From positions 55,620-119,619 of the forward strand of contig NZ_NQVN01000015.1 of NCBI RefSeq assembly GCF_002770725.1: a stretch of DNA of 64,000 nucleotides. The letters are read 5' to 3'. Made by a program: the position numbers and the translations under genes. Source of the stretch: Pleomorphomonas carboxyditropha. Lineage in GTDB: Bacteria; Pseudomonadota; Alphaproteobacteria; Rhizobiales; Pleomorphomonadaceae. This document shows, in pieces, positions 49,549-59,492 of the stretch. Within the stretch, counting starts at the first letter, position 1. Each line of letters opens with the position of its first letter. The notes beneath the pieces are model-generated. The model saw nothing but the letters and a program-made list of their open reading frames with translations. It searched no databases and was not told the origin of the DNA.

Positions 49549-49869
49549 TCCGTACGCCTTGCCGTTTGAGCACTCATCATCGCTGTTCCGTCGGGCCGGC
49601 AGCCTTCCGGAGCTTATCCACAACGAAGCGCCGCACCCTGGTGCGTTCGCCTAGTCTAGGAGGCCATCCCTAACCTTCTGTTAAAGATGAAATGGCCGTT
49701 GGACGATGAATCCCCTGGTCAATCCCTAGCGCCCGACCTCCGCGAAGGAAATCAGCAGCGTGGACGTTGTACATTCGTTCGGCAGGTCCGTAAAGACAGC
49801 AAAAGCTGTGTCCGGCAGGTTCCGTACACACCAAATGCGGTATTCGCCGGCCGAAGCGGGAGCGACTCG
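49549..49869. promoter_or_regulatory. 321-bp gene-free gap upstream of rlpA
   Basis: The gap between parC (ending 49870) and rlpA must hold the rlpA promoter. A near-consensus CtrA-type site CTAA-N7-TTAA lies at 49670-49684. A small hairpin, ACAGC-AAAA-GCTGT (about 49798-49811), is followed on the minus strand by CTTTA and could end the parC transcript. A TTG-started frame on the minus strand (49670-49873) is not supported. Nothing else is evident. Confidence 0.35.
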
Positions 49870-52131
49870 TCAAAGCCCGCGCGGCCCGAAGCTGTTCGAT
49901 TTCGGGAATCCCAGCGGCGGCAGCCGGCCGGCGGCAGCGCGGTCGCCGATCCAGTCGGCGAGATCGGCCATCGACCTCTGGAACACGCGGCCCGACGTGT
50001 CGGTCCAGACGAGGCCGCTGTCGGCGGCAAACACCCTGACGTCGGAGACGCCGCCGTCCTTGAACTTCTGGAGCCGCACGCCCTTGCCGCGCCCCATCTC
50101 CGCCACCTGGACCAGCGGGAAGACCAGGAACTTGCGATTCTCGCCGATGATGGCGACGTGGTCGCCCTCGGCCGGAACCATCAGCTTCGCCTTCTGGCCG
50201 GCCGACACGTTGAGCAATTGCTTGCCCTTGCGCGTGGTGGCCACGAGATCGGCTTCGGCGGTGACGAAGCCGTAGCCGTCCGACGACACCACCAGGAGCT
50301 TGCGCTCCGGCTTGTGGACGAAGACGTCGACCACGTCGGCGCCGTCCTCCATGTCGACCATCAGGCGGATCGGCTCGCCGGCCGAGCGGCCGCCCGGCAG
50401 CTTGTCGGCGCCGAGCGTGAACACCTTGCCGTTGTCGGCGAAGACGATCAGCTTGTCGGTGGTCTCGGCCTTGAAGAACAGCTTCAGCCCGTCGCCGGCC
50501 TTGAACTGCAGGCCGGAAACGTCGGAGATGTGCCCCTTCAGCGCGCGGATCCAGCCCTTCTCGGAGACGACGACGGTGATCGGCTCGCGCTCGATCAGCG
50601 CCTCCATCACGTCGTCGGCGTCATGGGCCGGGCCGTCGCCGAAGCTGGTGCGGCGCTTGCCGATCTTGCTGTCGGCGCCGAATTCCTTCTTCACCTCGCC
50701 GATCTGCCAGCGCACCGTCTTCCACTGCTTCCTCTCGGACCCCAGCAGGTCCTCGATCTCCGCCTTTTCCTTGGAAAGCTCGGCGTGCTCCTTGCGGATT
50801 TCCATTTCCTCGAGCTTGCGCAGGTTCCTGAGGCGCATGTTGAGCACGGCGTCGGCTTGCGTCTCTGTGAGACCGAAGGCGCGGATCAATTCGGCCTTGG
50901 GCTCGTCCTCCTCGCGGATGATGCGGATCACCTCGTCGAGGTTGAGATAGGCGATGATGAAGCCTTCGAGCAGCTCCAGGCGGGCGTTGATCTGGTCGAG
51001 CCGGTGCTGCGAGCGGCGGATCAGCACCTCGCGGCGATGGGCGAGCCATTCGACCAGAACCTGTCGGACGCCCAGCACGTTGGGCACCTGGCCGCGCGAC
51101 AGAACGTTCATGTTCATCGGGATGCGGCTTTCGAGCTCCGACAGGCGGAACAGCGCCTCCATCATCAGCTTGTCGTCGACGTTGCGCGACTTCGGCACGA
51201 TGACGATGCGGACGTCGGTGGTCGATTCGTCGCGCACGTCCTCGACCAGCGGTACCTTGCGGTCGGTGATCAGCTCGGCGATCTTCTCGATCAGCTTGGC
51301 CTTCTGCACCTGATAGGGGATCTCGGTGACCACCGCCTGCCAGGTGCCGCGGTCGAGATCCTCGCGATGCCAGCGGGCGCGCACCCGGAAGCCGCCGCGG
51401 CCGGTGCGATAGGTTTCGAGAATGGCCTCCGCGCTTTCGACGATGATGCCGCCGGTGGGGAAGTCCGGTCCCCGGATCGGTCCCTGATCGCGGTCGACGA
51501 GGCCTTCCACCTCGGTGTCCGGCGCGTCGATCAGCTTGATCGCCGCGTCGCAGATCTCGGCGACGTTGTGGGTCGGAATGTTGGTCGCCATGCCGACGGC
51601 GATGCCGGCCGAGCCGTTGGCGAGCAGGTTGGGGAAGGCGCCCGGCAGCACCACCGGCTCCTTGTCGGCCTGGTCGTAGGTCTCGCGAAAGTCGACCGCG
51701 TCCTCGTCGAGCCCGTCCAGCAGCAGGCGGGCGACCTCGGTCATGCGCGCCTCGGTGTAGCGCTGGGCGGCGGCGCTGTCGCCGTCGATGTTGCCGAAAT
51801 TGCCCTGCCCGTCGACCAGCGGATAGCGCTGGGAGAAATCCTGGGCGAGGCGCACCATCGCCTCGTAGACGGCGCCGTCGCCATGCGGATGATACTTGCC
51901 GATGACGTCGCCGACGACGCGGGCGCACTTCTTGAAGGCGTTGCCGGGGTCGAGGCGCAGGAGGCGCATGGCATAGAGAATGCGCCGGTGCACCGGCTTC
52001 AGGCCGTCGCGCACGTCGGGCAGCGCCCGGTGCATGATGGTCGACAAAGCGTAGGCGAGATAGCGCTCCTCGAGCGCCTCCCGCAGATTGATCGGCTCGA
52101 TGCCGTCGGAGGGAATCAGTTCCTTGCCCAT
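49870..52131 (-). CDS. parC: DNA topoisomerase IV subunit A
   Basis: The 753-residue subunit cuts and rejoins DNA to separate daughter chromosomes. The catalytic tyrosine is Y125 in [10 protein letters not shown], and the quinolone region reads [12 protein letters not shown] with Gly at the position of E. coli Ser80. The C-terminal DNA-wrapping blades are of the short ParC kind ([14 protein letters not shown]), and there is no GyrA box, which separates it from gyrase. The ATG at 52129-52131 is the family's start; an upstream extension is unsupported. Confidence 0.94.
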   Translation of the reverse strand: MGKELIPSDGIEPINLREALEERYLAYALSTIMHRALPDVRDGLKPVHRRILYAMRLLRLDPGNAFKKCARVVGDVIGKYHPHGDGAVYEAMVRLAQDFSQRYPLVDGQGNFGNIDGDSAAAQRYTEARMTEVARLLLDGLDEDAVDFRETYDQADKEPVVLPGAFPNLLANGSAGIAVGMATNIPTHNVAEICDAAIKLIDAPDTEVEGLVDRDQGPIRGPDFPTGGIIVESAEAILETYRTGRGGFRVRARWHREDLDRGTWQAVVTEIPYQVQKAKLIEKIAELITDRKVPLVEDVRDESTTDVRIVIVPKSRNVDDKLMMEALFRLSELESRIPMNMNVLSRGQVPNVLGVRQVLVEWLAHRREVLIRRSQHRLDQINARLELLEGFIIAYLNLDEVIRIIREEDEPKAELIRAFGLTETQADAVLNMRLRNLRKLEEMEIRKEHAELSKEKAEIEDLLGSERKQWKTVRWQIGEVKKEFGADSKIGKRRTSFGDGPAHDADDVMEALIEREPITVVVSEKGWIRALKGHISDVSGLQFKAGDGLKLFFKAETTDKLIVFADNGKVFTLGADKLPGGRSAGEPIRLMVDMEDGADVVDVFVHKPERKLLVVSSDGYGFVTAEADLVATTRKGKQLLNVSAGQKAKLMVPAEGDHVAIIGENRKFLVFPLVQVAEMGRGKGVRLQKFKDGGVSDVRVFAADSGLVWTDTSGRVFQRSMADLADWIGDRAAAGRLPPLGFPKSNSFGPRGL

Positions 52132-52221
52132 GGCACGATGGGTAGAATCACCCCCGTCCAAGTGCAACAGAAAGGCAAGCGGTCAACCGCCAACGGGCCG
52201 GCTTTGTCCCCGGATTAGTGG

Positions 52222-52698
52222 TCAATCCGCCACCAGCGATACCGCCTTGGCATCGAGCGCCTTCACCGCGTCGGCCGGCTTCAGGTGGACCTGCAGGCCG
52301 CGCTGGCCGCCGTTCATGTAGACGGTTGCGTGGGCGAGCGCCGCCTGTTCGAAGGCGGTCGGCACGCGCTTCTTCTGGCCGAAGGGCGAAATGCCGCCGA
52401 CATGATAGCCGGTGGCGCGCTCGGCGTCGGCCGGCTTCATCATATGGGCCGACTTGCCGCCGAAGGCCGCCGCCAGCTTCTTCATGCTGACTTCGTGATC
52501 GGACGGCATGACGACGCAGACCGGCTTGCCGTCCACCTCGGCCATCAGCGTCTTGAGGACGCGAGACGGCTCGGCGCCGATCGCCTCGGCCGCCTGCATG
52601 CCGATGCGATCGGCATCGGGATCGTAGTCGTAGGTCACCGTCTCGTAGGCGACGCGCGCCTTGTCGAGAAACTGGGTGGCACGGGTGGTGCGGGACAT
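52222..52698 (-). CDS. ybaK: Cys-tRNA(Pro) deacylase, YbaK/EbsC family
   Basis: The 158-residue free-standing editing protein resembles YbaK, which hydrolyses Cys-tRNA(Pro). Family marks are the conserved Lys in LKTLMAEVDGKPVCVVMPSD, the GYHVGGISPFGQKK loop, and a C-terminal Gly-rich MNGGQRGLQV. The ATG at 52696-52698 gives the normal start; the frame is open upstream only as a shadow of the hydrolase gene. It may be co-transcribed with the hydrolase gene, 35 bp upstream. Confidence 0.9.
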   Translation of the reverse strand: MSRTTRATQFLDKARVAYETVTYDYDPDADRIGMQAAEAIGAEPSRVLKTLMAEVDGKPVCVVMPSDHEVSMKKLAAAFGGKSAHMMKPADAERATGYHVGGISPFGQKKRVPTAFEQAALAHATVYMNGGQRGLQVHLKPADAVKALDAKAVSLVAD

Positions 52699-52733
52699 CG
52701 GAAAGGCCTTGTTTGCGACAAGAGACAGGACGA

Positions 52734-53525
52734 TCAGGCGGGAAGCCCGGCCAGGAAGGCGGGGAGCCGGCGATTGACGGCGACCGCCGCCTCGACGTGC
52801 GGCAGGTGGCCGACTTCCGGGATGACGAAGCGCTCGCCGCCGACGGCGGCAAGGCGCTCCTCGTCGAGCGGATTGACGGCGTCGCCGGCGCCCCAGACGA
52901 CGAGACGCGGCAGGCCGGCCCCGGCGACGGCGCGGAAGGCGGCATCGGCCTCGGCGGAAATCGCGGTCATCTCGGAAGCGATGCGCGACAACGCCGCCCG
53001 CCGGCCCGGCTTTTCCAGTTCGTCGAGCATGTAGAGCGCCAGGCGGCGGCTGGCGAGGCTCTTCCTGACGAACAGGCGCTGGAGCAGATGCTCGGTAGCC
53101 TCGATGTCGGTCAGCGTCGGCAGCGTCTCCACGAAGACGCGCGGCACCGGCCGGCCGAGACCGGAGGCGGCGAGCGCCGTCAGCGACCGGACGCGATCGG
53201 GATGGCGCGCCGCGAAGACGCCCGACACGGCGCCGCCCAGCGAATGCCCGACGATATCGACACGGCCAATTCCCACGTCGTCCAGCGCCCGGAGGATGGC
53301 ATCGGCAAAAGCGGCCGCCGTCGGCGTCGCCCCGTCCGCCCAGGGCGAAGCCCCATGGCCCGGCAGGTCGAGCGACCAGACGTCGGCCACTTCCGACAGG
53401 GCCGGCTGGTTGGCGGTGAAGGTGCGTCGGTCGGCGCCGAAACCGTGGGCGAGCAGGAGGGGCGCGCCGTTGCCACCCGAGTGATGGAGACGGACTTCGA
53501 AAACAGCGGAAGACGAACTGGACAA
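52734..53525 (-). CDS. Alpha/beta hydrolase
   Basis: The 263-residue protein is a classical alpha/beta hydrolase: oxyanion region LLLAHGFGADRRTF, nucleophile elbow GHSLGG, catalytic Asp in VVWGAGDAVNP, and His in EVGHLPHVEA. Substrate unknown. No ATG is available near the N-terminus; the TTG at 53523-53525 has CGGAG six bases upstream, and another TTG at 53531 is less well placed. The 112 or so bp upstream to the divergent gene may hold its promoter. Confidence 0.87.
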   Translation of the reverse strand: MSSSSSAVFEVRLHHSGGNGAPLLLAHGFGADRRTFTANQPALSEVADVWSLDLPGHGASPWADGATPTAAAFADAILRALDDVGIGRVDIVGHSLGGAVSGVFAARHPDRVRSLTALAASGLGRPVPRVFVETLPTLTDIEATEHLLQRLFVRKSLASRRLALYMLDELEKPGRRAALSRIASEMTAISAEADAAFRAVAGAGLPRLVVWGAGDAVNPLDEERLAAVGGERFVIPEVGHLPHVEAAVAVNRRLPAFLAGLPA

Positions 53526-53621
53526 TCGCAACTCCGAACGGATGCGCGGATGGCCGCAGATTGGCGGTTCGCCGCCCGGAGGGCAAGGGCAAACAGACCC
53601 GGCGTAGTCACTTTCACTTAT

Positions 53622-53642
53622 ACTTGACTCATAGATTCAAGT
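53622..53642. promoter_or_regulatory. Inverted repeat ACTTGA-N9-TCAAGT
   Basis: ACTTGA (53622-53627) and TCAAGT (53637-53642) form an inverted repeat 40 bp before the cysteine-rich gene and about 100 bp before the divergent hydrolase gene. The spacing is longer than an FNR/FixK site (TTGA-N6-TCAA), so it is some other operator or part of a promoter (TTGACT at 53624). Confidence 0.4.
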
Positions 53643-53682
53643 TATGCTCCCTATCGGTGAATCCCATCGCCGGAAGCCGACC

Positions 53683-54189
53683 ATGAACGCGCCTCATCTT
53701 CCGCCCGAAAGCTGGCCCGCCCAGGACGTCGAGGACCTCCTGGTCCTCGTGCGCTTCGTAAGCGAGGAGAAACGCCGCAAAGCCCGCGGCGAGGAGCCGG
53801 CTTCCAGCCGGCCCGACGCCCTCGCCTGCCGGCGACTCACCGAACGGTGCGCGCTGGTGCCCCGCCCGCGGGCGCCCGGCGGCTACACGGCGAGCCTCGT
53901 CGGCATGTCGCGGCTCTACCGCTTCATTCACGCGCCGGTCGGCGTCGCGCCGGAAATGCCCGTCGACCGCGAGGTGGAAGTCCGGCGCACCGTGCTGGAG
54001 GCCCTCAATCCGCCCGATCGCGGCGAGGTGGAGGCGCGTATGTGCGCCGAACTGGTGGAAATGCGGGCCGGCATCTTCCGTTGTGCCCACGCCGATCTCT
54101 GCGCCGGGCGCGGCTGCCCGTTCGAGCTGGAGGTGTCGGCCGATGCCGTCGATCGCGCCCTCTGCGCGCTGCTGCCCAAAGGGAACTGA
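53683..54189 (+). CDS. Cysteine-rich protein of unknown function
   Basis: I do not recognise this 168-residue protein. It has cysteines as CRRLTERC (about 49-56) and C-x5-C-x4-C in FRCAHADLCAGRGCPF, a pattern able to bind a metal or iron-sulfur cluster. The phrase CPFELE is close to CPFNLE in the downstream DUF2325 protein. ATG at 53683 follows CGGAAG; an ATG at 53644 is possible. The stop is one base before the DUF2325 start, so the two are an operon and probably act together. nikR follows. Confidence 0.7.
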   Translation: MNAPHLPPESWPAQDVEDLLVLVRFVSEEKRRKARGEEPASSRPDALACRRLTERCALVPRPRAPGGYTASLVGMSRLYRFIHAPVGVAPEMPVDREVEVRRTVLEALNPPDRGEVEARMCAELVEMRAGIFRCAHADLCAGRGCPFELEVSADAVDRALCALLPKGN

Positions 54190-54190
54190 C

Positions 54191-55420
54191 ATGCTCGGCA
54201 AGACCGTCTTCTCGCTGCCCGGGCCGGTCGAGGCGGCCACATCGCTATCCTCTTTCGCCCCCGACCGGCCGCTGCTCCGTCCCGTCCGTCATGAGCGGCC
54301 GAGAATCTGGGACCTGCCGAAGAGTTGCCACTGCGTGACGCTCGGCACCTGCCTGACGCTGGCCGATCTGCGCAAGACGGCGAAGCGGCTGGGCCTGTTC
54401 CACGGCATCGAGCTGATGACCGACTACGAACTGCACGGCGCCTTCGTGCACGCCATGTCGAGCCGCAACCGCGCCTCCAGCGCCGTCCAGAAGCTGCTCG
54501 ACGCCAACCACGCCGGTGCGGTGCGCAAGGCGTCGCGCTGCCGTTCGGAGGAGGAACTGTCGGCGTTCTGGGATCGCGAGGTGGCCGAGGGACAGATCGC
54601 CGGCGCCTTCTGGGCGGTGATGAGCCACGTGCATCTCGGCGGCGCGCTGGAGGTCCGCGTCTTCGGCGAGGTGCACATGATGTCGCACCTGTGCGGCGCC
54701 TCGCACCGCGGCGATGCCCGGGCGCGCTCGTTGGCCGAACAGCAGTGCGCCGCCCTCGCCCGCCGGCTGGAACAGGCCAATGCCGGCCATCTGGAAGCGC
54801 TGGCCGCCCGCGACCGCGAGATCGATCGGCTCGGCCGCCTGGTGTCCGGCATCGAGCCTTTCGTGCGGGAGGCGGCGACGCTGCGCGCCCGCGTCGCCGA
54901 GCTGGAAGGCGGCGAGGAGACCACGCGCCTCGCCGACAGGGCCGACGACCTCGGCCGCCGGCTCGACCTCGCGCTGCGCCGCAATGACCGGCTCGCCGCC
55001 GAAATCGACGCATTGACCGACCGGCTCGCCGCCGCCGAGGCGCGCGTGGCCGATCTTTCCGACCAGTTGGCCGACGCTTCGCCCGGCACGCCCCGCGCCT
55101 GCGCCGACGATTGCCCGTTCAACCTCGAAGGGCGCTGCATCGCCTATATCGGCGGCCGGCCGCGCACGGTGTCGCGCATGCGCGACCTCGTCGAGCGCTG
55201 CCGCGGTTCGCTGATCTACCATGACGGCGGCGCCGAACAGTCGGCCGAGACGCTGGACGGCGTGCTGGTCCGCGCCGACGTGGTGATGTTTCCGGTCGAT
55301 TGCGTCAGCCACACCGCCGTCGAGAAGCTGAAGACGATCTGCGGCCGCATGAACAAGACCTACCTGCCGCTCTCCTCGGCAAGCTACTCGTCGTTCGCCA
55401 GCGAGCTTGGAAGGGTGTAG
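54191..55420 (+). CDS. DUF2325 domain-containing protein
   Basis: The 409-residue protein has an N-terminal domain with a cysteine cluster (C-H-C-x5-C in KSCHCVTLGTCLTLADLRK), a central coiled coil (about 175-300, many Ala, Glu, Arg heptads), a second cluster C-x3-C-x6-C (ACADDCPFNLEGRC), and a C-terminal DUF2325 domain (YIGGRPRTVSRMRDL through VDCVSHTAVEKLKTIC). The function of DUF2325 is not established. The start follows the upstream gene by one base. Placement before nikR and the nickel importer hints at a link to nickel or metal enzymes, by inference only. Confidence 0.8.
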   Translation: MLGKTVFSLPGPVEAATSLSSFAPDRPLLRPVRHERPRIWDLPKSCHCVTLGTCLTLADLRKTAKRLGLFHGIELMTDYELHGAFVHAMSSRNRASSAVQKLLDANHAGAVRKASRCRSEEELSAFWDREVAEGQIAGAFWAVMSHVHLGGALEVRVFGEVHMMSHLCGASHRGDARARSLAEQQCAALARRLEQANAGHLEALAARDREIDRLGRLVSGIEPFVREAATLRARVAELEGGEETTRLADRADDLGRRLDLALRRNDRLAAEIDALTDRLAAAEARVADLSDQLADASPGTPRACADDCPFNLEGRCIAYIGGRPRTVSRMRDLVERCRGSLIYHDGGAEQSAETLDGVLVRADVVMFPVDCVSHTAVEKLKTICGRMNKTYLPLSSASYSSFASELGRV

Positions 55421-55509
55421 GGAAGCGCACGCCCTATCCTTCCCCGGCCGGACCCTGCTAACCTGCCCGCCGGCGGCCGTCGGCCGGACCGGAACCCAGG
55501 GAGAATGCC

Positions 55510-55971
55510 TTGCAGCGGGTGACCATCACACTGGATGACGACCTCGTCGAGGAGATCGATGCCTTCATCGCCCGGCGCGGCTACCAGAACCGCTCCGAGG
55601 CGATCCGCGACCTCGCCCGCGCCGGCCTCGGGGAACTGGCCACCGCCGCCGATCCCGAGCGGGATTGCGTCGCCGCAGTCGTCTACACCTTCGATCACGA
55701 GAAGCGCGAGCTGGCCCGGCGCCTCGCGGCGGTGCATCACCACCATCACGACCTGTCGCTCGCCACGACGCACGTCCATCTCGACGAGGCCAACTGCCTG
55801 GAAGTGACGCTGCTGAAGGGCCGGGCCGGCGAGATCAGCCATTTCGCCGAGCATCTGACCGCCGAACGCGGCGTCCGCTACGGCCGTCTGGTGGTGGTGC
55901 CGATCGAAGGAAAAGGCGACCGGCCACACGACCATTCTCACAGCCACGAGGCCGAAACGAGCGACAATTAG
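55510..55971 (+). CDS. nikR: Nickel-responsive transcriptional regulator
   Basis: The 153-residue protein has an N-terminal ribbon-helix-helix DNA-binding domain (VTITLDDDLVEEIDAFI, NRSEAIRDLARAG) and a C-terminal ACT-like nickel-sensing domain whose ligands read H77, H88, H90 and C96 (THVHLDEANC), as in E. coli NikR shifted by one. A His-rich tail (PHDHSHSHE) follows. The start is a TTG at 55510-55512 with AGGGAG six bases upstream; no in-frame ATG is near. Nickel-bound NikR should repress the importer through the operator at 56024-56051. Confidence 0.93.
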   Translation: MQRVTITLDDDLVEEIDAFIARRGYQNRSEAIRDLARAGLGELATAADPERDCVAAVVYTFDHEKRELARRLAAVHHHHHDLSLATTHVHLDEANCLEVTLLKGRAGEISHFAEHLTAERGVRYGRLVVVPIEGKGDRPHDHSHSHEAETSDN

Positions 55972-56023
55972 GGCGGACGACCCGCCGGCAAGAGCGACCC
56001 TAGCCTTTTACCGTATTGCATCG

Positions 56024-56051
56024 GTATGATGATTTTGTATTTTCCTCATAC
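56024..56051. promoter_or_regulatory. NikR operator, perfect consensus
   Basis: GTATGA (56024-56029), 16 bases, then TCATAC (56046-56051): the exact half-sites and spacing of the NikR site known from the E. coli nik promoter. It lies 21 bp before the nikK start and 53 bp after the nikR stop, so it should control nikKMLQO. Confidence 0.9.
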
Positions 56052-56072
56052 CAACGCAAAACGGAAAGACCG

Positions 56073-56834
56073 ATGCGCACGCTCATTGCCACCGCCGCCC
56101 TGATCGCTCTCGCCTCGCCCGCCTTCGCCCATTTCCAGGAGATCCTGCCGTCGGCGGACGTGCTGCCCGAGGGCGGCAAGGTCACCGTCGACCTGGTGTT
56201 CACCCATCCGATGGAGCGCGGCCCGACCATGGACATGGCCAGGCCGGCGCGGGTCGGCGTCGCCAGCGAAAAGGGCGTCGAGGACATCACGAGCACGCTG
56301 ACCGAGGTTCCTGTCGACGGCAAGCAAGCCTGGCGCTTCGAACGCGACGTCGCCGAGCCCGGCGCCGAGATATTGTTCGTCGAGCCCAAGCCCTATTGGG
56401 AGCCGGCCGAGAACAAGTACATCGTCCACTACGCCAAGGTGGTGGTGGACGGCTACGCCTCCGGAGAAGGCTGGGATCGTCTCGTCGGCCTGCCGGTGGA
56501 GATCGCGCCGCTCGTCCGGCCGACCGGCCTGTGGACCGGCAACCTGTTCCGCGGCGTCGTGCTCAAGGACGGCCAGCCGGTGCCCGGCGCCGAGATCGAG
56601 GTCGAGTGGGTCAACGACGGCTCGGTGATGCCGCCCAACGAGGCCTTCATCACCCAGGTGATCAAGGCCGACGACATGGGCGTGTTCTCCTACGCCATGC
56701 CGAAGGCGGGCTGGTGGGGTTTCGCGGCGCTGATCGACGGCCCGGAGGCCCAATCGCCGGACGGCAAGCCGGCGGCGACCGAGCTCGGCGCGCTGATGTG
56801 GGTGAAGGCGACCGACATGGGCGGCGCCAAATGA
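56073..56834 (+). CDS. nikK: Nickel ECF transporter periplasmic component NikK (DUF4198)
   Basis: The 253-residue exported protein (signal peptide ending AFA|HFQ, about residue 19) is a DUF4198 protein of the NikK kind, thought to present nickel to the NikM/N core. Mature histidines at the very N-terminus (HFQEILPS) and THPMERGPTMDM could bind the ion. The ATG at 56073 follows GGAAAG. It is the first gene after the NikR operator and is followed by nikM with a 21-bp gap. Confidence 0.87.
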   Translation: MRTLIATAALIALASPAFAHFQEILPSADVLPEGGKVTVDLVFTHPMERGPTMDMARPARVGVASEKGVEDITSTLTEVPVDGKQAWRFERDVAEPGAEILFVEPKPYWEPAENKYIVHYAKVVVDGYASGEGWDRLVGLPVEIAPLVRPTGLWTGNLFRGVVLKDGQPVPGAEIEVEWVNDGSVMPPNEAFITQVIKADDMGVFSYAMPKAGWWGFAALIDGPEAQSPDGKPAATELGALMWVKATDMGGAK

Positions 56835-56855
56835 CGACCCGGCGGGAGGCCTGAC

Positions 56856-57482
56856 ATGGCGCATATTCCGGACGGCATCCTGTCGCTGCCGGTCCTCGCG
56901 GCCGGTACGCTGGCCGGCGCCGGCGGCCTCATGCTCGGCATTCGCCGGCTCGGCGACCGGGATATCCCGCGAACGGCCCTGCTCGCCGCCGTGTTCTTCA
57001 TCGCCTCGTCGCTGGCCTTTCCGCTCGGCCCGACCTCCGTCCACCTGCTGCTCGGCGGGCTGATCGGCCTCATGCTCGGCTGGAAGGCGTTTCCGGCCAT
57101 CTTCGTCGGCCTGCTGCTGCAGGCGCTGCTGTTCGGCTTCGGCGGACTGACGACGCTCGGCGTCGACCTGGTCAATATGGCCTTGCCGGGCGTGGCCCTG
57201 GCCGCGGCCGTCCGCCGGTTCGTCGACGCCGGCCATCCCAGCCGGTCGGCGGCGCTCGTCGGCATGGCGGCCGCATTGTCGGTGATCGTCACCGCCGGTC
57301 TGGTCGGTCTGGAGATCGCCCTGTCGGAGCCGGCCTTCGCGCCGGCCGTCGGCGTGATGGCGGCGGCCTACCTGCCGCTCGCCGCCATCGAGGCCGTGGT
57401 GTCCGCCTTCGTGACGCTCTATCTTCTCAAGGTGAAACCGGAGATGATCGGAGCGTCCGCCTTCACTGGAACGTCCCCGTGA
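56856..57482 (+). CDS. nikM: Nickel ECF transporter substrate-specific component NikM
   Basis: The 208-residue membrane protein is a CbiM/NikM family S component with about six to seven helices. In this family nickel binds at the N-terminus through the amine, His2 and a later His. Here the chain starts Met-Ala-His-Ile-Pro-Asp-Gly; removal of Met, likely before Ala, leaves His at position 2 as required. The second ligand is probably the His in TSVHLLLGG. The ATG at 56856 follows GGGAGG. Confidence 0.92.
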   Translation: MAHIPDGILSLPVLAAGTLAGAGGLMLGIRRLGDRDIPRTALLAAVFFIASSLAFPLGPTSVHLLLGGLIGLMLGWKAFPAIFVGLLLQALLFGFGGLTTLGVDLVNMALPGVALAAAVRRFVDAGHPSRSAALVGMAAALSVIVTAGLVGLEIALSEPAFAPAVGVMAAAYLPLAAIEAVVSAFVTLYLLKVKPEMIGASAFTGTSP

Positions 57483-58036
57483 CCCGTCGCCTCGCCGCCG
57501 CGCTCGCCGCCTTCCTCCTTCTGGCCCTGCCCGCCGAGGCGCATCGCCTGAAGCTGTTCGCCCAGGTGACCGTCGGAACCATTGCCGGCTATGGATTCTA
57601 CATCGGCGGCGGCCGTCCGCAGGGCGCCGACCTGGTGATCGCCACCCCGGACGGCGAGGAATTAAGCCGCCTCAAGACCGGCGATGACGGCGGCTTCAGC
57701 TTCACGCCTCCGGCGCCCGGCCGCTACCACCTGACCCTCGCCGCTGGGGACGGCCATTTCGCCGACATCGACATCTCGACGGACGGCATGCCCGTCACGG
57801 CAGCGGCGGCAGCGGACGCCTCGCCGGCGAACGCCCTCCCGGCCGATCTCGATGCCCGCATCGCCCAATCGGTCGATGCGGCGGTGGCGCGGCAGATCCG
57901 GCCGCTGCTCGAAGCCTACGACGCCGCCGAAGGCCGGGTTCGCTTCAACGACCTCGTCGGCGGTGTCGGCTGGATCGCCGGCATGGCCGGCCTCTGGGCC
58001 TGGCTCCGCTCGCGGCGGAGCGGCCATGGCAACTGA
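57479..58036 (+). CDS. nikL: Nickel ECF transporter component NikL
   Basis: The 185-residue protein has a signal peptide (ending AEA|HRL, about residue 21), a periplasmic beta-sandwich-like domain (about 25-105, with TPDGEELSRLKTGDDGGFSF) and one C-terminal membrane helix (about 160-178). NikL replaces NikN in NikKMLQO systems. It starts with GTG at 57479 overlapping the nikM stop as GTGA. Confidence 0.85.
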   Translation: MTRRLAAALAAFLLLALPAEAHRLKLFAQVTVGTIAGYGFYIGGGRPQGADLVIATPDGEELSRLKTGDDGGFSFTPPAPGRYHLTLAAGDGHFADIDISTDGMPVTAAAAADASPANALPADLDARIAQSVDAAVARQIRPLLEAYDAAEGRVRFNDLVGGVGWIAGMAGLWAWLRSRRSGHGN

Positions 58037-58780
58037 CACGATCGACGCCGCCGCCCGCGTCTCGCCGCTCGACCGGCTCGACACGCGTACCCGCGTCATC
58101 GCCGCCGTGGCGCTGGTTCTGGCGCTGGTCAGCCTTCGCTCCTGGATGCTGCTCGGCGCGGCGATCCTTCTCGGCATCCTGCTCACGACGCTGGCCGGCA
58201 TACCGGCGCGGCAGACGATCCGGCGGCTGCTGCATGTCGAGGGCTTCCTGCTGATCCTGTTCGTCGCGCTGCCGCTGACGACACGGCTGCCGCCGTTCAT
58301 CGCGATCGGGCCGGTCGGCCTGTCGGTGCCTGGCCTCGAACGGGCGGCGACGCTGGCCCTCCGCATCACCGCGGCGGCGCTCGTCGTCCTGCCGCTGATT
58401 TCCGGCCTGACGCCCATCCGGCTCGGCCACGCGCTCGGCCGGCTGGGCCTGCCGTCGCGTCTCGTCCAGGTCTTCCTGTTTTCGATCCGCTATATCGAAT
58501 TGCTGCGCGCCGAGGCGCGGCGCCTCCATGACGCCATGCGCCTGCGCGGCTTTGTGCCCGCCACCGACCTGCATACCCTCAGGAGCTACGGCCACTTCAT
58601 CGGCCAGTTGCTGGTGCGGGCCGTCGAGCGCGCCGAGCGGGTGAACGAGGCGATGCGCTGCCGGGGCTTTGCCGGACGATTCCCGCTTGTTACGCTGGAG
58701 CGGTTCGGCGCCGCCGACATCGCCGCCGCCGGGCTGACCGCTCTCCTCGCCGGCGGGCTTCTCCTGATGGATCGCCTTTG

Positions 58781-58781
<1 letters not shown>
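58026..58781 (+). CDS. nikQ: Nickel ECF transporter transmembrane component NikQ
   Basis: The 251-residue CbiQ/EcfT-type protein has about five helices and the coupling motifs [15 protein letters not shown] and [10 protein letters not shown], whose Ala-Arg-Gly segments contact the ATPase. It couples NikO to NikM. The ATG at 58026 lies inside the end of nikL (11-bp overlap). Confidence 0.92.
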
Positions 58782-59491
<710 letters not shown>

Positions 59492-59492
59492 A

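Noticed and set aside
49670..49873. TTG-started 67-codon frame on the minus strand between parC and rlpA
   Set aside because: It has no ribosome site or recognisable features; the start overlaps the parC stop by chance.
53622..53642. Reading the inverted repeat as an FNR/FixK box
   Set aside because: The spacing between TTGA and TCAA is nine, while the FNR/FixK site needs six.
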